From the NCBI RefSeq assembly GCF_000010345.1, contig NC_009663.1:1612001-1676000 (forward strand): DNA of 64,000 nucleotides, in the 5' to 3' direction. Shown piece by piece: positions 18,419 through 28,852 of this stretch (its first letter is position 1; the number at the start of each line of letters is the position of its first letter). Under the pieces are notes generated by a model. That model was not told the origin of the DNA and searched no databases. It saw only the letters and a program-made list of their open reading frames with translations. The DNA is from Sulfurovum sp. NBC37-1 (GTDB lineage Bacteria > Campylobacterota > Campylobacteria > Campylobacterales > Sulfurovaceae). The position numbers were made by a program, and so were the translations under genes.

Positions 18419-21400
18419 CTACTTCTTTTTTTCTTCTCCTCCGACAAACTTGATGATATCATCCTGACTCATATCTCTCTTATAAACAATATCGTAGGAC
18501 TGGGAGATCTCGTCAAATTCAAGGACACTCTCTGTACGCGGCGAATGTTTGTATTTCAGTTCGACGCTGGAAACCTCCTCGTTCTTGTAGATTACAGTGA
18601 TATTGTCCGTCAGCTTCTTACCAATCGCCATGCTGCCGTCCGCTCCGATAGCAAGATAGTCTATCTTGACACCGGCATTGGCAAGGACGGACTTCGCCAT
18701 GGCACCGCCCATCATCTTCATCATATCCTCACTGCTGTTGCTTCCTGCACCCTCCTCGGAATCAAAGAGGATGACAGAGAGTATCTGTTCACGTGACAAA
18801 CTCGGCTTTGAAGAGAAGTTGATCACCGGTACAGCAGGCGTTCCCGACACCATAATGGTGATCAGATAATTTTCCGCCTGGTAATCCACTTCAATATCCA
18901 AAAGCGGTTTATTGGGGTCACCGGTAAGATAGATATTTCCTTTTTCGACTACAAAACGTTTTCCCTGGAAGTCATAGGTTCCGCCTTTGACAAGATTTAT
19001 CTGACCCAAAACCATCGGGTCTGAATTGATCGCTTTGAGGACCTTGATGTCGGCATTGGCTTTCATGTCGATATCGCCCTGTTTATAGACCAGCGGCTTT
19101 TCCGAATTTACGATCATGTTGATCGTCAGGTTGTCCATGAAAGGATTGGGTTTTTCCGGTTTCATGTCCTGTACTATGACGATGTCGCTGTCACTTGGGA
19201 AACTCTTGGCACCGAGATCGTAATGTACATTTCCGCCAAGCAGCGTGACCTTTCCGTTCACATCAGTGGCGGTACCGTTGAATTTGGTTTTGATGTTGAT
19301 TTTGCTGTCAAGGTCGACCATCTCATGGGCAAGGTGGAAGGTCGGTGCATCGGCAAGGATCTCACCCTTCATCGTTTTGGTATCGAGTTGCCCTGTCACT
19401 TTCAGCTGATCGTTCAGCCACAGTTGCGCAATGGTGACTGTCCCGTCTTTCATCTCCACAACGGAAGGCTTTGTCGCAAAGAATTTCATTTTACTGTACG
19501 TCAGCTGATAGGAGGAGAGTTCAAGTTTCTGGCCTTTGAGGCCAAGTACGATACTGACATCGTCAAGCATCTGGTCGGTCTTTCTGTCCACATGGTAGAT
19601 GATCTGTGGAGAGGTAAGCTTCAGTGCTGCTTCCCGTTTTTTATTGATCACAAGGGAAAGGTCCAGTTTTCCGTCCACTTTCGGCAGGTCTTCTACTGTG
19701 TAGAACTCCTTGACTGTTCCGAGCAGCGTACTAAAAGAGCCGATATCGCTCTTAATGACAATATCACCATCGGTCTTTCCTTTCATTGTGGTAATCAGTC
19801 CTGCAAGGCGTATCTTTCCATTCACCGTCCCGTCGGCAGGCTTCATATCCATCGTCGCGGAGATCTTGCTGGATTTGAGTGAAGCGGTGATATCTTTTTT
19901 ACTCATTTTCGCATTGGCGGTCAATGGAGAAATGGCATTCCAGTGAATGTTCTTGTCAAAATTCTTCAGCAGTGAATCATCGGGTATCTTTGTAACCGCT
20001 TTGAGTGTCATAACGTCACCGTACACGATATCGGCATCTACATTGGCCACATTGGAGCTGATCTTCGCTTTGCCTTTGATCGGCGTGAGTTTGGCGAAAT
20101 TGAGTGGCACATCAATAACCGCATTGACCTTCGTAGCATTGAGCTCAGGCGGAAGAACGACCATTTTTCCTACCTCTACGGCATGCTTTGTCTCCAGATG
20201 GAAGATACCGCTCTTTTTCAGATCTTTGGCGATAAAATACCCCTTGATCCCCTCTGCATTGATATCTGTCTTGACACTTTTGTCCGTTCCGCTGTAGGCT
20301 ATAAGCAGGTTATTGATCGGTTTGAGAAGCTTCGCATCCAGGCCTGCAAGCTCCCCGCTTTTGATCTTACCCGAATAGCTGATATTCCCATCCATCGCAA
20401 AGTTGTTCGTTATCGTGATATCTTTCGCATAGGGAGTGGAAAGCTTTATATTCGTATCTGCTCTCAATGAACCCTCTTTGAGCAGATAGGCCACATGGGT
20501 TTTAAGCTGATCGATATCGACATTGAAAGGCTTGCTCGCATTGGTATCCGTACCATTCATATCCGTTGCATTCACATCGGTCTTGACAAGGAGGATCTGT
20601 TTGGCCCGGGTATCAATATCGACGGTTGCCTTCTCTTGGGATGCGGCAATATCTATACCGATATCACCAATGGCTTCTCTGCTCAAAGGCAGCTCGTAGA
20701 GATCAAAAAGGTGCTTCTGTGGGCTGAGTACGATATGCCCTTTGAAACGATTTTTCTCGATGCTTCCTTTTTCGGTGATATTGCTAAAATTCGTCGTAGC
20801 ATTCAGATCGATCGTCCCCTTCTCTACGATCTGTTCTGGCACATTCACTTCTATATTCTTCGCATCCAATGCGAATGAAAGAATACGGGCCGGCTCGAAA
20901 GTTGCCGGCAAAATATCGGCATGCACGGATTTGATCACCACCTTTTTCGGGATCAGGGCGTTCTGCTCTTGCGGAGCAGCTACAGCAGTATGCTCTACTT
21001 TTGTCTCTGCTTTTACGATCTTTTCATCGGTTATTATACTACCGTTACTTTCATTACTGTCAGGTGCGAACATGGCTTTCAATGCCAACGTATCGACTTT
21101 GATAATGTCCAGCTTTTTCACTGTGACCGTATCATTCTTCAACATACCGGCTATTTCGGCCTGTCCGATATCACTCTTGAACTCAAGTGCATAATTACTA
21201 ACCGAGATGGCACTTTGTTTATTATCGAGGATCTTGGTGATATCCGTCTTGAGATCATCGATGTTCACTTTGAGTTTGTCTATATTGGCATCAAGGTAGC
21301 TTCTTGGTTTCAGGGAAGCTGAGAAGTGTTCAATAACCGCTTCCCGGGGAATGAGGGGGTTCAGCGGTTCATCGCTGCCTGTTCCGGCTGTCTTGGAAGT

Positions 21401-22057
21401 TTCTTTCTCTGTGGCATTGTTCTCTTTTGGCATGAACATCGCCTGTAGTGTCTCACTGTCTATTTCATCGATACTCAAATCTTTGACCGTGACTTTTCCG
21501 TCCTCCAGGGAAGCCTGGAGTTTCAGGTCCGTTACATTGGTATCGACTTGCACCTGAAGGTCCCCTACTTCCACTTCATCACTGGCATAAGAGATATCTT
21601 CGGCATTCAAAAGCGTTTTTTTGAACAGTATCCCCTGCTCTTTAAAAGGGTTAACGGTGATATGCACCTTGCCGACCGTCACGACAAGAGGGAAAGGTGC
21701 GGAACTGCTGTTATCATCTTCTTCAACACTCTTGGGAAAAGAAGCGATCAATGCTTTGACCGCATCTACATCGACATTCTCACCGCTGATCTCACTGATC
21801 GCGATGCGCTTATAGAGGATCTTTGAGGGGTTCCATGAAAAACGGATCTGCTTACTGATCTTCATATCGGCATATTTAAGTCCGTTGATCTTGACACCGG
21901 TAAAGACATTCCCCGTAATGTCACTATAAGTGATGTTATAGTCTGGAGCGAAGATATCTGCTACTTTTTTGATGACAAAAGAAGAGTTTGCAGCAACCAC
22001 GATGATCACAATAAGTGAGACAAAAAAGATCAAGATACCATAAAAAAACTTCTTCAT
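18419..22057 (-). CDS. tamB: Translocation and assembly module TamB-like protein
   Basis: 1212 residues. One N-terminal signal anchor (FFYGILIFFVSLIVIIVVAA), a very long beta-rich periplasmic region full of repeating amphipathic strands, and a C-terminal DUF490/TamB domain (GTYDFQGKRFVVEKGNIYLTG, ENYLITIMVSGTPAVPVINF). AsmA/TamB-family proteins form hydrophobic grooves between the inner and outer membranes for lipid transfer or barrel assembly. The gene overlaps the upstream barrel gene by one base, matching the usual tamA-tamB pairing. Confidence 0.88.
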   Translation of the reverse strand: MKKFFYGILIFFVSLIVIIVVAANSSFVIKKVADIFAPDYNITYSDITGNVFTGVKINGLKYADMKISKQIRFSWNPSKILYKRIAISEISGENVDVDAVKALIASFPKSVEEDDNSSSAPFPLVVTVGKVHITVNPFKEQGILFKKTLLNAEDISYASDEVEVGDLQVQVDTNVTDLKLQASLEDGKVTVKDLSIDEIDSETLQAMFMPKENNATEKETSKTAGTGSDEPLNPLIPREAVIEHFSASLKPRSYLDANIDKLKVNIDDLKTDITKILDNKQSAISVSNYALEFKSDIGQAEIAGMLKNDTVTVKKLDIIKVDTLALKAMFAPDSNESNGSIITDEKIVKAETKVEHTAVAAPQEQNALIPKKVVIKSVHADILPATFEPARILSFALDAKNIEVNVPEQIVEKGTIDLNATTNFSNITEKGSIEKNRFKGHIVLSPQKHLFDLYELPLSREAIGDIGIDIAASQEKATVDIDTRAKQILLVKTDVNATDMNGTDTNASKPFNVDIDQLKTHVAYLLKEGSLRADTNIKLSTPYAKDITITNNFAMDGNISYSGKIKSGELAGLDAKLLKPINNLLIAYSGTDKSVKTDINAEGIKGYFIAKDLKKSGIFHLETKHAVEVGKMVVLPPELNATKVNAVIDVPLNFAKLTPIKGKAKISSNVANVDADIVYGDVMTLKAVTKIPDDSLLKNFDKNIHWNAISPLTANAKMSKKDITASLKSSKISATMDMKPADGTVNGKIRLAGLITTMKGKTDGDIVIKSDIGSFSTLLGTVKEFYTVEDLPKVDGKLDLSLVINKKREAALKLTSPQIIYHVDRKTDQMLDDVSIVLGLKGQKLELSSYQLTYSKMKFFATKPSVVEMKDGTVTIAQLWLNDQLKVTGQLDTKTMKGEILADAPTFHLAHEMVDLDSKINIKTKFNGTATDVNGKVTLLGGNVHYDLGAKSFPSDSDIVIVQDMKPEKPNPFMDNLTINMIVNSEKPLVYKQGDIDMKANADIKVLKAINSDPMVLGQINLVKGGTYDFQGKRFVVEKGNIYLTGDPNKPLLDIEVDYQAENYLITIMVSGTPAVPVINFSSKPSLSREQILSVILFDSEEGAGSNSSEDMMKMMGGAMAKSVLANAGVKIDYLAIGADGSMAIGKKLTDNITVIYKNEEVSSVELKYKHSPRTESVLEFDEISQSYDIVYKRDMSQDDIIKFVGGEEKKK

Positions 22058-23844
22058 TAGAATGACTGCCCTATTTGGAATTGAATACCGTAAATGGAGG
22101 TATCATGTACGTTGAAACCCACATCGAGTTTCAGCGGGCCGACCGGTGTCATATAGCGTACACCCACACCCGCCGAACTGATAATATCACCGTTGAAATC
22201 CCCGCTCTCCCTGGTCAGCATGGTATTGTCGCTGAAGACCGCAGCATAAAGGTCCCCCCATACCGGGTAATCCGCTTCCACTGAAAGGTTGGCCCATGTC
22301 TGGGCACCGTCCACAAGGTCGGCAGTAGGAGAGGTGATCACACCGATCTCCCTGAAACCGTAGGCACGGTTGGAGTACATTCCCCCTGCGAAGAACTTCT
22401 TCGATTCCGGGATCCCCTGGTTGTTGTTCTCCTCACCGATCTTGATGATACCCACTTTCCCTACGGCCGCCAGGGTAAGATCCGCAAAAGTATAGATCCC
22501 TCTGAGTTCAAGAAGATACTTCTGGTAATCACTGGTCTCGGAATTGGTAGGGATCCCCCACTCGCCATACCCTCTGACGTAGTAGCCGTACTTCGGGTTG
22601 AGTTTGGAATCTCTGCCATCGTAGATGACATCGATATAGGGATAGGTCAGAAGGAAAAGGTTGTATGCGTCATCGGGAAGCGGTGGCTTTCCATCATCTC
22701 TTCTGGTAATGTCTATGGATTCAAAAGCAAGTCCCGCTTTGATGTCGAGGCGTTTTGACACATGGTTCAGATAAGTCCTGAAAAAAAGTTTCTCTTCCTG
22801 GAAACCGTCATATCCGAGGTTGGAATAACCGCCCTTTGCCCCCAGGTCGAGGTAGAAACCGAAAGGTTCCCAGATCACGGGTTTGAAAAAACTCACGATG
22901 GCCATCTGCTCCAACTGTGACCAGGCAAGGTCGAGCTGGAGCTGCTGTGCATCTCCCATGAAGTTGTGCTTGATGGCCTGTCCGTGCACACGTGCACCGA
23001 CATAACTGTCGTACCCCGCACCTGCCTCGAAATGGTAATCCTTCTGCATCTCTTTTACCGCAATGTCGACAGGGACGACATTGTAGAACTTCCGGTCCAC
23101 ACTGACCAGAACGGAATCAAAGCTTTGCAGGCCGTAAAGTGAATCATAGGTATCTTTGACCCGTTCGAGATTGAATCTTTCTCCCTCTCTTGCCCTGACA
23201 CGGGACTTTATGATGTCCGCATCGATGGTTTTGTTCCCGTAGACCGTCACATTCCCAAAGGTACATACCCCGCCCTTTTTCAGTACGTATTTCAGGTCTG
23301 CCGTATGCTTTTCAAGGTCGACATAGGCTTTGGTATCAAGGTCGTAACTGCAGTAGCCCTGCTTGAGCATCTCTTCGGCGATCTTGTTCTTGATCCTGAT
23401 AAATTCCTTTGCCTTGAATACATCACCTTTATGGAAAGTAATAATCTCACCGATATCGTAGTCACTGCTGACATTGATATCATTCACAAGGACCGGCTTG
23501 TTCTCCTTAACGCTGACTTCCACCGTTGTTTTGTCCTGCTTTATCTTGAACTTGGCATCATAATAACCCTCGGAGTCAAAATAGTTCCGCAGTGTCGCTG
23601 AAAGTGTGGGGAGAAGTTTGTCCTTGATACGTGCCGTATCATCCTTCCAGAACTGGTAGAAGCTTTTATGGTCAGCACTGACCGCGTCGAGGAGGTCGGA
23701 TTCCGAAAAAACCTCCTCACCGCTGAATTTGATGATATGTGTGGGAAGTTCGATCTCTTTGCTTTCATTGTCGTCGCCAAAAAATCCTGCAGAAGCAAAA
23801 CTGCTAAAGAAAACTAATAATAAAAATAAGTGCTTTAAATACAT
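22057..23844 (-). CDS. tamA: Omp85-family outer membrane protein, TamA-like
   Basis: 595 residues. Signal peptide at 1-18, POTRA domains over about residues 35-260 (for example KENKPVLVNDINVSSDYDIG, GGVCTFGNVTVYGNKTIDAD), then a 16-strand Omp85 barrel with the VGVRYMTPVGPLKLDVGF strand and a terminal Phe. Together with TamB it helps place certain proteins or lipids in the outer membrane. Its stop and the tamB start overlap (TAATG). It is shorter than BamA and lacks five POTRAs, which favours TamA. Confidence 0.88.
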   Translation of the reverse strand: MYLKHLFLLLVFFSSFASAGFFGDDNESKEIELPTHIIKFSGEEVFSESDLLDAVSADHKSFYQFWKDDTARIKDKLLPTLSATLRNYFDSEGYYDAKFKIKQDKTTVEVSVKENKPVLVNDINVSSDYDIGEIITFHKGDVFKAKEFIRIKNKIAEEMLKQGYCSYDLDTKAYVDLEKHTADLKYVLKKGGVCTFGNVTVYGNKTIDADIIKSRVRAREGERFNLERVKDTYDSLYGLQSFDSVLVSVDRKFYNVVPVDIAVKEMQKDYHFEAGAGYDSYVGARVHGQAIKHNFMGDAQQLQLDLAWSQLEQMAIVSFFKPVIWEPFGFYLDLGAKGGYSNLGYDGFQEEKLFFRTYLNHVSKRLDIKAGLAFESIDITRRDDGKPPLPDDAYNLFLLTYPYIDVIYDGRDSKLNPKYGYYVRGYGEWGIPTNSETSDYQKYLLELRGIYTFADLTLAAVGKVGIIKIGEENNNQGIPESKKFFAGGMYSNRAYGFREIGVITSPTADLVDGAQTWANLSVEADYPVWGDLYAAVFSDNTMLTRESGDFNGDIISSAGVGVRYMTPVGPLKLDVGFNVHDTSIYGIQFQIGQSF

Positions 23845-23892
23845 AGATCTTTCCCTTTAAAAGGGATATTTTATCGTAAAAAAATTAAAGAC

Positions 23893-24780
23893 CTATCCTA
23901 AAAGGTCATGCACACTTTCATGCGGATCTTTACCCTCTTCGATCATGGCATATACCTCCTCTGCAATAGGAAGGTAAATCTCTTTTTCTTTAGCGATCTT
24001 GTGAAGCGCTTTGGCAGTAGGAACCCCCTCGGCCACCTCTCCAAGCTCTTCAAGAATGGTATCCATCTTTTTCCCCGCTGCCAGCCCCAGTCCCACTCTG
24101 TAGTTTCGGGAAAGTTTTGAACTTGCCGTCAGGAAAAGGTCACCCGCACCCCCCAGAGAAAGAAAGGTTTCCGTTCTGGCACCAAAGCTCTTGCCAAAAC
24201 GCGCCATCTCCACAAGACCGCGGGAGATCAGTGCCGCTCTGGCATTGTTTCCCAGTCCCAGGCCGTCACAGACCCCGCCGGCGATGGCAATGACATTCTT
24301 GTAGGCACCCGATACCTCCGCGCCGACCACATCATCATCCACATATCCTTTTATGTAGGAAGGCAGATGATCCGCAAAGGTCTGTGCCAGTTCGAGGTTG
24401 GTCGAAGAGATCATCAGTGCGGTAGGGAGTGACTGCTGTACTTCAGCGGCGAACGAGGGGCCCGAGATATATGCCAGGCGGTCTTCGGGCAGGAACTGTG
24501 TATAAATGTCGTTCAGGAAGGCACCCGTGGATGTCTCTATCCCTTTGGCCGCTACCAGTATTTTCTGGCCTCTGTCTTCAAAGTTCTCTTCCATCCATCC
24601 ACGTACGAACTGTGCGGGAATGGCCATGACAAGGTATTCTCTCTCCAGTGCCTCGTCCAGAGGAACAAAATGCTCGATATCGCGCGCAGTACGCGAATGG
24701 ATCACCACATCATTCTTCTCACTGTAGGCATGGTAGAGTGCCTTCCCCCATTTTCCTGCACCGATAACTGCCATTTTCAT
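23893..24780 (-). CDS. gpsA: Glycerol-3-phosphate dehydrogenase [NAD(P)+]
   Basis: 295 residues. Rossmann motif GAGKWGKAL at the N-terminus, ISGPSFAAEV near residue 105, the catalytic lysine region SGAYKNVIAIAGGVCDGLGLG, and LSRNYRVGLGLAAGK. It makes sn-glycerol 3-phosphate for phospholipids. The end of the upstream RCK gene overlaps its start by four bases, so it is probably part of the same transcript. Confidence 0.95.
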   Translation of the reverse strand: MKMAVIGAGKWGKALYHAYSEKNDVVIHSRTARDIEHFVPLDEALEREYLVMAIPAQFVRGWMEENFEDRGQKILVAAKGIETSTGAFLNDIYTQFLPEDRLAYISGPSFAAEVQQSLPTALMISSTNLELAQTFADHLPSYIKGYVDDDVVGAEVSGAYKNVIAIAGGVCDGLGLGNNARAALISRGLVEMARFGKSFGARTETFLSLGGAGDLFLTASSKLSRNYRVGLGLAAGKKMDTILEELGEVAEGVPTAKALHKIAKEKEIYLPIAEEVYAMIEEGKDPHESVHDLLG

Positions 24781-25484
24781 AATAGATCTTTCTCCTTTTT
24801 CAACACCTCTTCAAAATCATCCAGTTTTTCTTTCGGTCCTATGCAGACCAGTGTATCGCCTGTATCGATCCGGTGATTGATCCCTGTTGTGATAAATACG
24901 AACGTATGCCCCATCTCCTCATCGATCATTCCGATCAGAAGTATACCGTAAGGGGCAAGATCCAGATCATCCGTCATCACATCCTGAAGGAATGAATTTT
25001 CAGGGATCAGTATTTCACGGAATACCACACCGTCTCTCTCCATAACGATCCCTTCAAGGATCTTTGTTGCTACAGGACGCTTGAGGATATTGTATATCTT
25101 GTTGGCACTCACTTCATAGAGGTCGATCACTTTATCGGCTCCCGCCATTTTAAGTTTTTTGGTCGTATGCATGGAGTCGGAAATAGAAAGGATATAGCTT
25201 TCCTTGAAAAGCGAACGCAAAGAAAGAGTGAGAAATACATTGAGGTGTTCATCTTCCATGACGCAGACCAGCTGGTCAAAATGTTGAGGATTGAGCGCCT
25301 GAAGTATACTGTCGCTGGTTACATCCACATACTCGACATCGATGTACCCGTCTTCCCTCGCATGATCATAGTAGTCCTGGTTCGACTCGACGATCTTGAT
25401 CTTGAAGCCGTCTTCATGCAGTCCGCTGGCAATGAATCTTCCGTGACTTCCATAACCAAAAAGTAAAATGGACTGTGATGTCAT
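24777..25484 (-). CDS. Soluble RCK/TrkA-type potassium regulatory protein
   Basis: 235 residues without membrane segments. TrkA-N nucleotide-binding domain (ILLFGYGSHGRFIASGL; note GxGxxG-like loop) over the first 130 residues, then a TrkA-C domain (residues about 150-225). It starts inside the stop codon of the channel gene (ATGA overlap), so it is almost certainly a partner or an extra RCK layer of that channel. Confidence 0.82.
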   Translation of the reverse strand: MTSQSILLFGYGSHGRFIASGLHEDGFKIKIVESNQDYYDHAREDGYIDVEYVDVTSDSILQALNPQHFDQLVCVMEDEHLNVFLTLSLRSLFKESYILSISDSMHTTKKLKMAGADKVIDLYEVSANKIYNILKRPVATKILEGIVMERDGVVFREILIPENSFLQDVMTDDLDLAPYGILLIGMIDEEMGHTFVFITTGINHRIDTGDTLVCIGPKEKLDDFEEVLKKEKDLL

Positions 25485-27019
25485 CCGTGGCCTCCCTCAT
25501 GTATTTCTTTATAATACTCTATACTGATCTGCCGTCCCATCAGCAAAAGAATGTCGTAATTCTGTATCCGCTCTGTCGGCAGCGGATTGAAAAGGAATTC
25601 TCCATTACGTTCAATACCCATCAGCAGAAGCTTGTTGGCTTTAAAATCAAGTTCGGCAACACTCTTGTCTACCATGGAATGCCTCTCGTGAACATGGATC
25701 TCATCGATACGGGCGATACTCTTTCCCGTCAGAATCGCGTGGATCGCCTTGTACATCGTCGGCTGGGTGATCGCGGTACGGATCATCGTATTGGCTACCT
25801 GGTTTGGCATGAGAAGATGGTCCGCCCCGGCATATTTGAATTTACTCACAATATTCATATTGTTTACTCTGGCGATCACCCTGATTCTGCGTGAAATACT
25901 CTTGGCATTGAGAGTAATATAGATATTCTCGACATCACTTCCTGTCAAAGACAAAACAGTGATGTTGGAATGTTCCACATTGAATTTTTTCAAGGTCTCG
26001 AAACGGCTGGCATCTTCAACGATCGCCTGATAACCGTCCTTATGTGCCTGTTCTACCCTTTTGGGGTCTTTATCGAGGATAATATAGTTGTCTATCTTCT
26101 CATTTTTCTGCCTGAAAAACATTTTTGCCATCTGCCCGTAACCGCAAATAATGAGAAATGATCTGCTTTTGTTGATCTGTTTGATAATTCGGTCTTCTTT
26201 GATCTCGCTCAGCCTTTCAGAGAATGCAGAGACAATGACCGATGTTGCAAAAGAGATCATGGCGATCCCACTGACGATGATCAGCATGGATATGCTGCGT
26301 CCAAGATCGGTCACAGGTGAGATATCGCCATATCCTACCGTAGTAATGGTGATCAGCGCCCAATAGATCGAATCAAACAGCGAATCTATATTGGGGTTGA
26401 TATGTTCCTCAAGGACATAGAGTGCGATACCAGCCGTCACAACGATAAAAAGAAGCAAAAAGAGAAGTGTTAAGAGTTCAAAACGCTTGTTGACGAGCAC
26501 TTCTACGAACTGATGGATACTTTTGGTGTAGCGCAGGAGTTTCAATACCCTGAAGAGTACGAAGATACGCAATACTCTCAGAGGCCTGTAGGCAGGGAAG
26601 ATTGCTAAAAGGTCGATGATTGCCGCAGGCGTGATCATGTAGTGGAACTTTTCCTTCAACCCGTCCTTCAGCACCGGCCAGAGTTCGAACTCGGCATGCA
26701 GGAACTGCGCATCATGGTACTCTTCCACAATACGTTTCGAGAAATCAGTATGTGTCCACAAGCGAAGTATATATTCGATAAAAAAGACGAAAGAGACAAA
26801 ATAGATATCGTAGTTGTCAAGCCATTTGGGTACCGGATGTTCTACTTCATAGATAAGGATGAAGACCGAAGTAATGATCAGAAAGATGATGAAAATGTCG
26901 AAAACCCTTTTGTAGGGGTTTGACGGATTGTTGAGGATGTCCCGTACGGATTCTTTAATCTCGCGGTAACGTTTCGATTTGTTTATAGAGAGAGCCCATG
27001 ACAAGATCATATTTTTCAT
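25481..27019 (-). CDS. Six-helix potassium channel with RCK (TrkA-N/C) domain
   Basis: 512 residues. Membrane segments include FIIFLIITSVFILIYEV and LLFLLLFIVVTAGIALYVL; the selectivity filter is TVGYGD, preceded by the pore helix FDSIYWALITIT. A positively charged S4-like stretch (RPLRVLRIFVLFRVLKLLR) suggests voltage sensing. The C-terminal half has a TrkA-N domain (IICGYGQMAKMFF) and a TrkA-C domain. It is followed by a free RCK gene and gpsA in an overlapping operon. Confidence 0.9.
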   Translation of the reverse strand: MKNMILSWALSINKSKRYREIKESVRDILNNPSNPYKRVFDIFIIFLIITSVFILIYEVEHPVPKWLDNYDIYFVSFVFFIEYILRLWTHTDFSKRIVEEYHDAQFLHAEFELWPVLKDGLKEKFHYMITPAAIIDLLAIFPAYRPLRVLRIFVLFRVLKLLRYTKSIHQFVEVLVNKRFELLTLLFLLLFIVVTAGIALYVLEEHINPNIDSLFDSIYWALITITTVGYGDISPVTDLGRSISMLIIVSGIAMISFATSVIVSAFSERLSEIKEDRIIKQINKSRSFLIICGYGQMAKMFFRQKNEKIDNYIILDKDPKRVEQAHKDGYQAIVEDASRFETLKKFNVEHSNITVLSLTGSDVENIYITLNAKSISRRIRVIARVNNMNIVSKFKYAGADHLLMPNQVANTMIRTAITQPTMYKAIHAILTGKSIARIDEIHVHERHSMVDKSVAELDFKANKLLLMGIERNGEFLFNPLPTERIQNYDILLLMGRQISIEYYKEIHEGGHG

Positions 27020-27041
27020 AAGCCCACTCCTATCTTTTGAT

Positions 27042-28475
27042 TTATGAATTCAAACGCTGTTTCAGCAACTCGTTCACTTTACCCGGGTTTGCAGTCCCTT
27101 TACTCACTTTCATCGTCTGCCCGACAAAGAAACCAAAGAGCTTCTCTTTCCCGCCCTTGTACTGCTCCACCTTTTCCTGATTATTCTCAAGGATCTCGTC
27201 GATGATCGCCAGAATGGCACCATCGTCACTGACCTGTGCAAGTCCAAGCTCATCAATGATCACATCGATATCACGGTTTTCATTTTCCATCATATGGTCA
27301 AGCACCTCTTTGGCACCTTTTCCCGAAACAGTATCATCTGCGATCTTGGCCACGAGTTCGCCAAGTGTCTTGGCGCTCACAGGTGAATTTTCTATCTCTA
27401 TCCCCGCTTTGTTCAGGCGACCGAGCAGCTCAGAGGTCAGCCAGGTCACTGCCGTTTTTGCTACCGCACCCTGTGTGATCATCTCTTCAAAATAGTACGC
27501 CAACTCTTTTTGGGAAGTGATGACCAGTGCGTCGTAATGTTTGATACCAAGCTCTTCCACATAGCGTTTCACCTTTGCGTCAGGCAGTTCCGGCATAACC
27601 AGTGCCTCATCGATCATCTCCTGTGTTACGGTCAATGGACGAAGGTCCGGGTCCGGGAAGTAACGGTAGTCCGCCGCTTCCTCTTTTCCTCTCATCGACC
27701 TTGTTTCACTTTTGGCCACATCCCAAAGTCTCGTCTCCTGATGCACTTCCTGTGCGTAGACACCATCCTCATAGGCTTCGACCTGTCTTTGCACTTCATA
27801 GGCAATCGCCTGTGCCACAAAACGGAACGAGTTGATGTTCTTTATCTCCACTCTGGTACCGAAAGCTTCCTGTCCCTTGGGACGGATGGAGACGTTCACA
27901 TCACAACGGAACGACCCCTCCTGCATATTGGCATCGGAAATGTCAAGGTAACGTACCGTTGAGTGCAGTTTTTTCAGGTATGCCACCGCTTCATCCGAAG
28001 AACGCATATCGGGTTCAGAGACGATCTCCATTAACGGTGTCCCCGCACGGTTCAGGTCCACTTTGGAATAATTGCCCTCATGCATGTTCTTCCCTGCATC
28101 TGCTTCAAGGTGCGCCTGTGTGATGCCGATACGTTTCTGTGAACCGTCCTCAAGGTCTATGAAGAGTTCACCTTTCTGTACGATCGCTTTGCTCAACTGC
28201 GTGATCTGGTAGGCGGAAGGACTGTCCGGATAGAAGTAGGATTTTCTGTCGAAAATGGAAGTATGGTTTACGTTTGCATTGACGGCATACCCAAAACGCA
28301 TCGCTTTGATGGCTGCCTCCTTGTTCACTACTGGAAGTGCCCCCGGAAGTGCCAGACAGGTAGGACAGGTATTTTTATTCTGGTGTTCCGCAAAGGAGGT
28401 AGGACAAGAGCAGAAAAGTTTTGTTTTTGTATTGAGTTGAACGTGGACTTCAAGACCGATCACCGTTTCAAACAT
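27042..28475 (-). CDS. gatB: Asp-tRNA(Asn)/Glu-tRNA(Gln) amidotransferase subunit B
   Basis: 477 residues, full length. Starts [13 protein letters not shown], contains the zinc-ligand cysteines (CSCPTSF and CPTC), and [12 protein letters not shown]. The C-terminal YqeY-like domain is present. It provides the kinase and tRNA-binding part of GatCAB, which forms Gln-tRNA (and Asn-tRNA) by transamidation, as usual in Campylobacterota. gatA and gatC are not nearby. Confidence 0.95.
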   Translation of the reverse strand: MFETVIGLEVHVQLNTKTKLFCSCPTSFAEHQNKNTCPTCLALPGALPVVNKEAAIKAMRFGYAVNANVNHTSIFDRKSYFYPDSPSAYQITQLSKAIVQKGELFIDLEDGSQKRIGITQAHLEADAGKNMHEGNYSKVDLNRAGTPLMEIVSEPDMRSSDEAVAYLKKLHSTVRYLDISDANMQEGSFRCDVNVSIRPKGQEAFGTRVEIKNINSFRFVAQAIAYEVQRQVEAYEDGVYAQEVHQETRLWDVAKSETRSMRGKEEAADYRYFPDPDLRPLTVTQEMIDEALVMPELPDAKVKRYVEELGIKHYDALVITSQKELAYYFEEMITQGAVAKTAVTWLTSELLGRLNKAGIEIENSPVSAKTLGELVAKIADDTVSGKGAKEVLDHMMENENRDIDVIIDELGLAQVSDDGAILAIIDEILENNQEKVEQYKGGKEKLFGFFVGQTMKVSKGTANPGKVNELLKQRLNS

Positions 28476-28536
28476 AGTAGCATTCCTTACTGAAATAATA
28501 AGGCAGATTATAGCGTTTTGGTTATTTGAAGGAGTT

Positions 28537-28576
28537 TAGGATGGCTAAAGCTCCCTGCGTTAGCATGGAATACCTA
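28537..28576. repeat. Hairpin between the small membrane protein gene and gatB
   Basis: TAGG-ATGGCTAA...TTAGCAT-...-CCTA pair with each other. It overlaps the TAG stop codon of the small membrane protein gene. It may end or process the upstream transcript. Confidence 0.45.
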
Positions 28577-28843
28577 TTTTTTAGAAAGATCTATCAGTTC
28601 TTCAAGCAGTATCGTCTGTTTTTTAAGTTCCGAAAGCTTCTCTTTGCCTGTAATGATATGCTCAAGTAAAAGTATGGCGATCAGACCGGGAAGTGCTCCG
28701 ATCAATGCGGAAACCATAGCAAAAAAGATACTTATCTGATAAAAAGAGAAGAAGGATGAAACGGCGCCAATGAGCACAAAGGCCCATGCGACACCCAGGA
28801 GGAAATTGATCACAAAACCAAGTGTTTTGCCAGTCAGTCTCAT
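28574..28843 (-). CDS. Small two-helix membrane protein
   Basis: 89 residues with two strong hydrophobic segments (FVINFLLGVAWAFVLIGAV and IFFAMVSALIGALPGLIAIL) and a charged C-terminal amphipathic helix (EKLSELKKQTILLEELIDLS). It lies ten bases after atpB on the same strand, so it is probably cotranscribed. I do not recognise the family; a role linked to the F0 sector is only a guess from position. Confidence 0.6.
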   Translation of the reverse strand: MRLTGKTLGFVINFLLGVAWAFVLIGAVSSFFSFYQISIFFAMVSALIGALPGLIAILLLEHIITGKEKLSELKKQTILLEELIDLSKK

Positions 28844-28852
28844 ATAGGTCGG

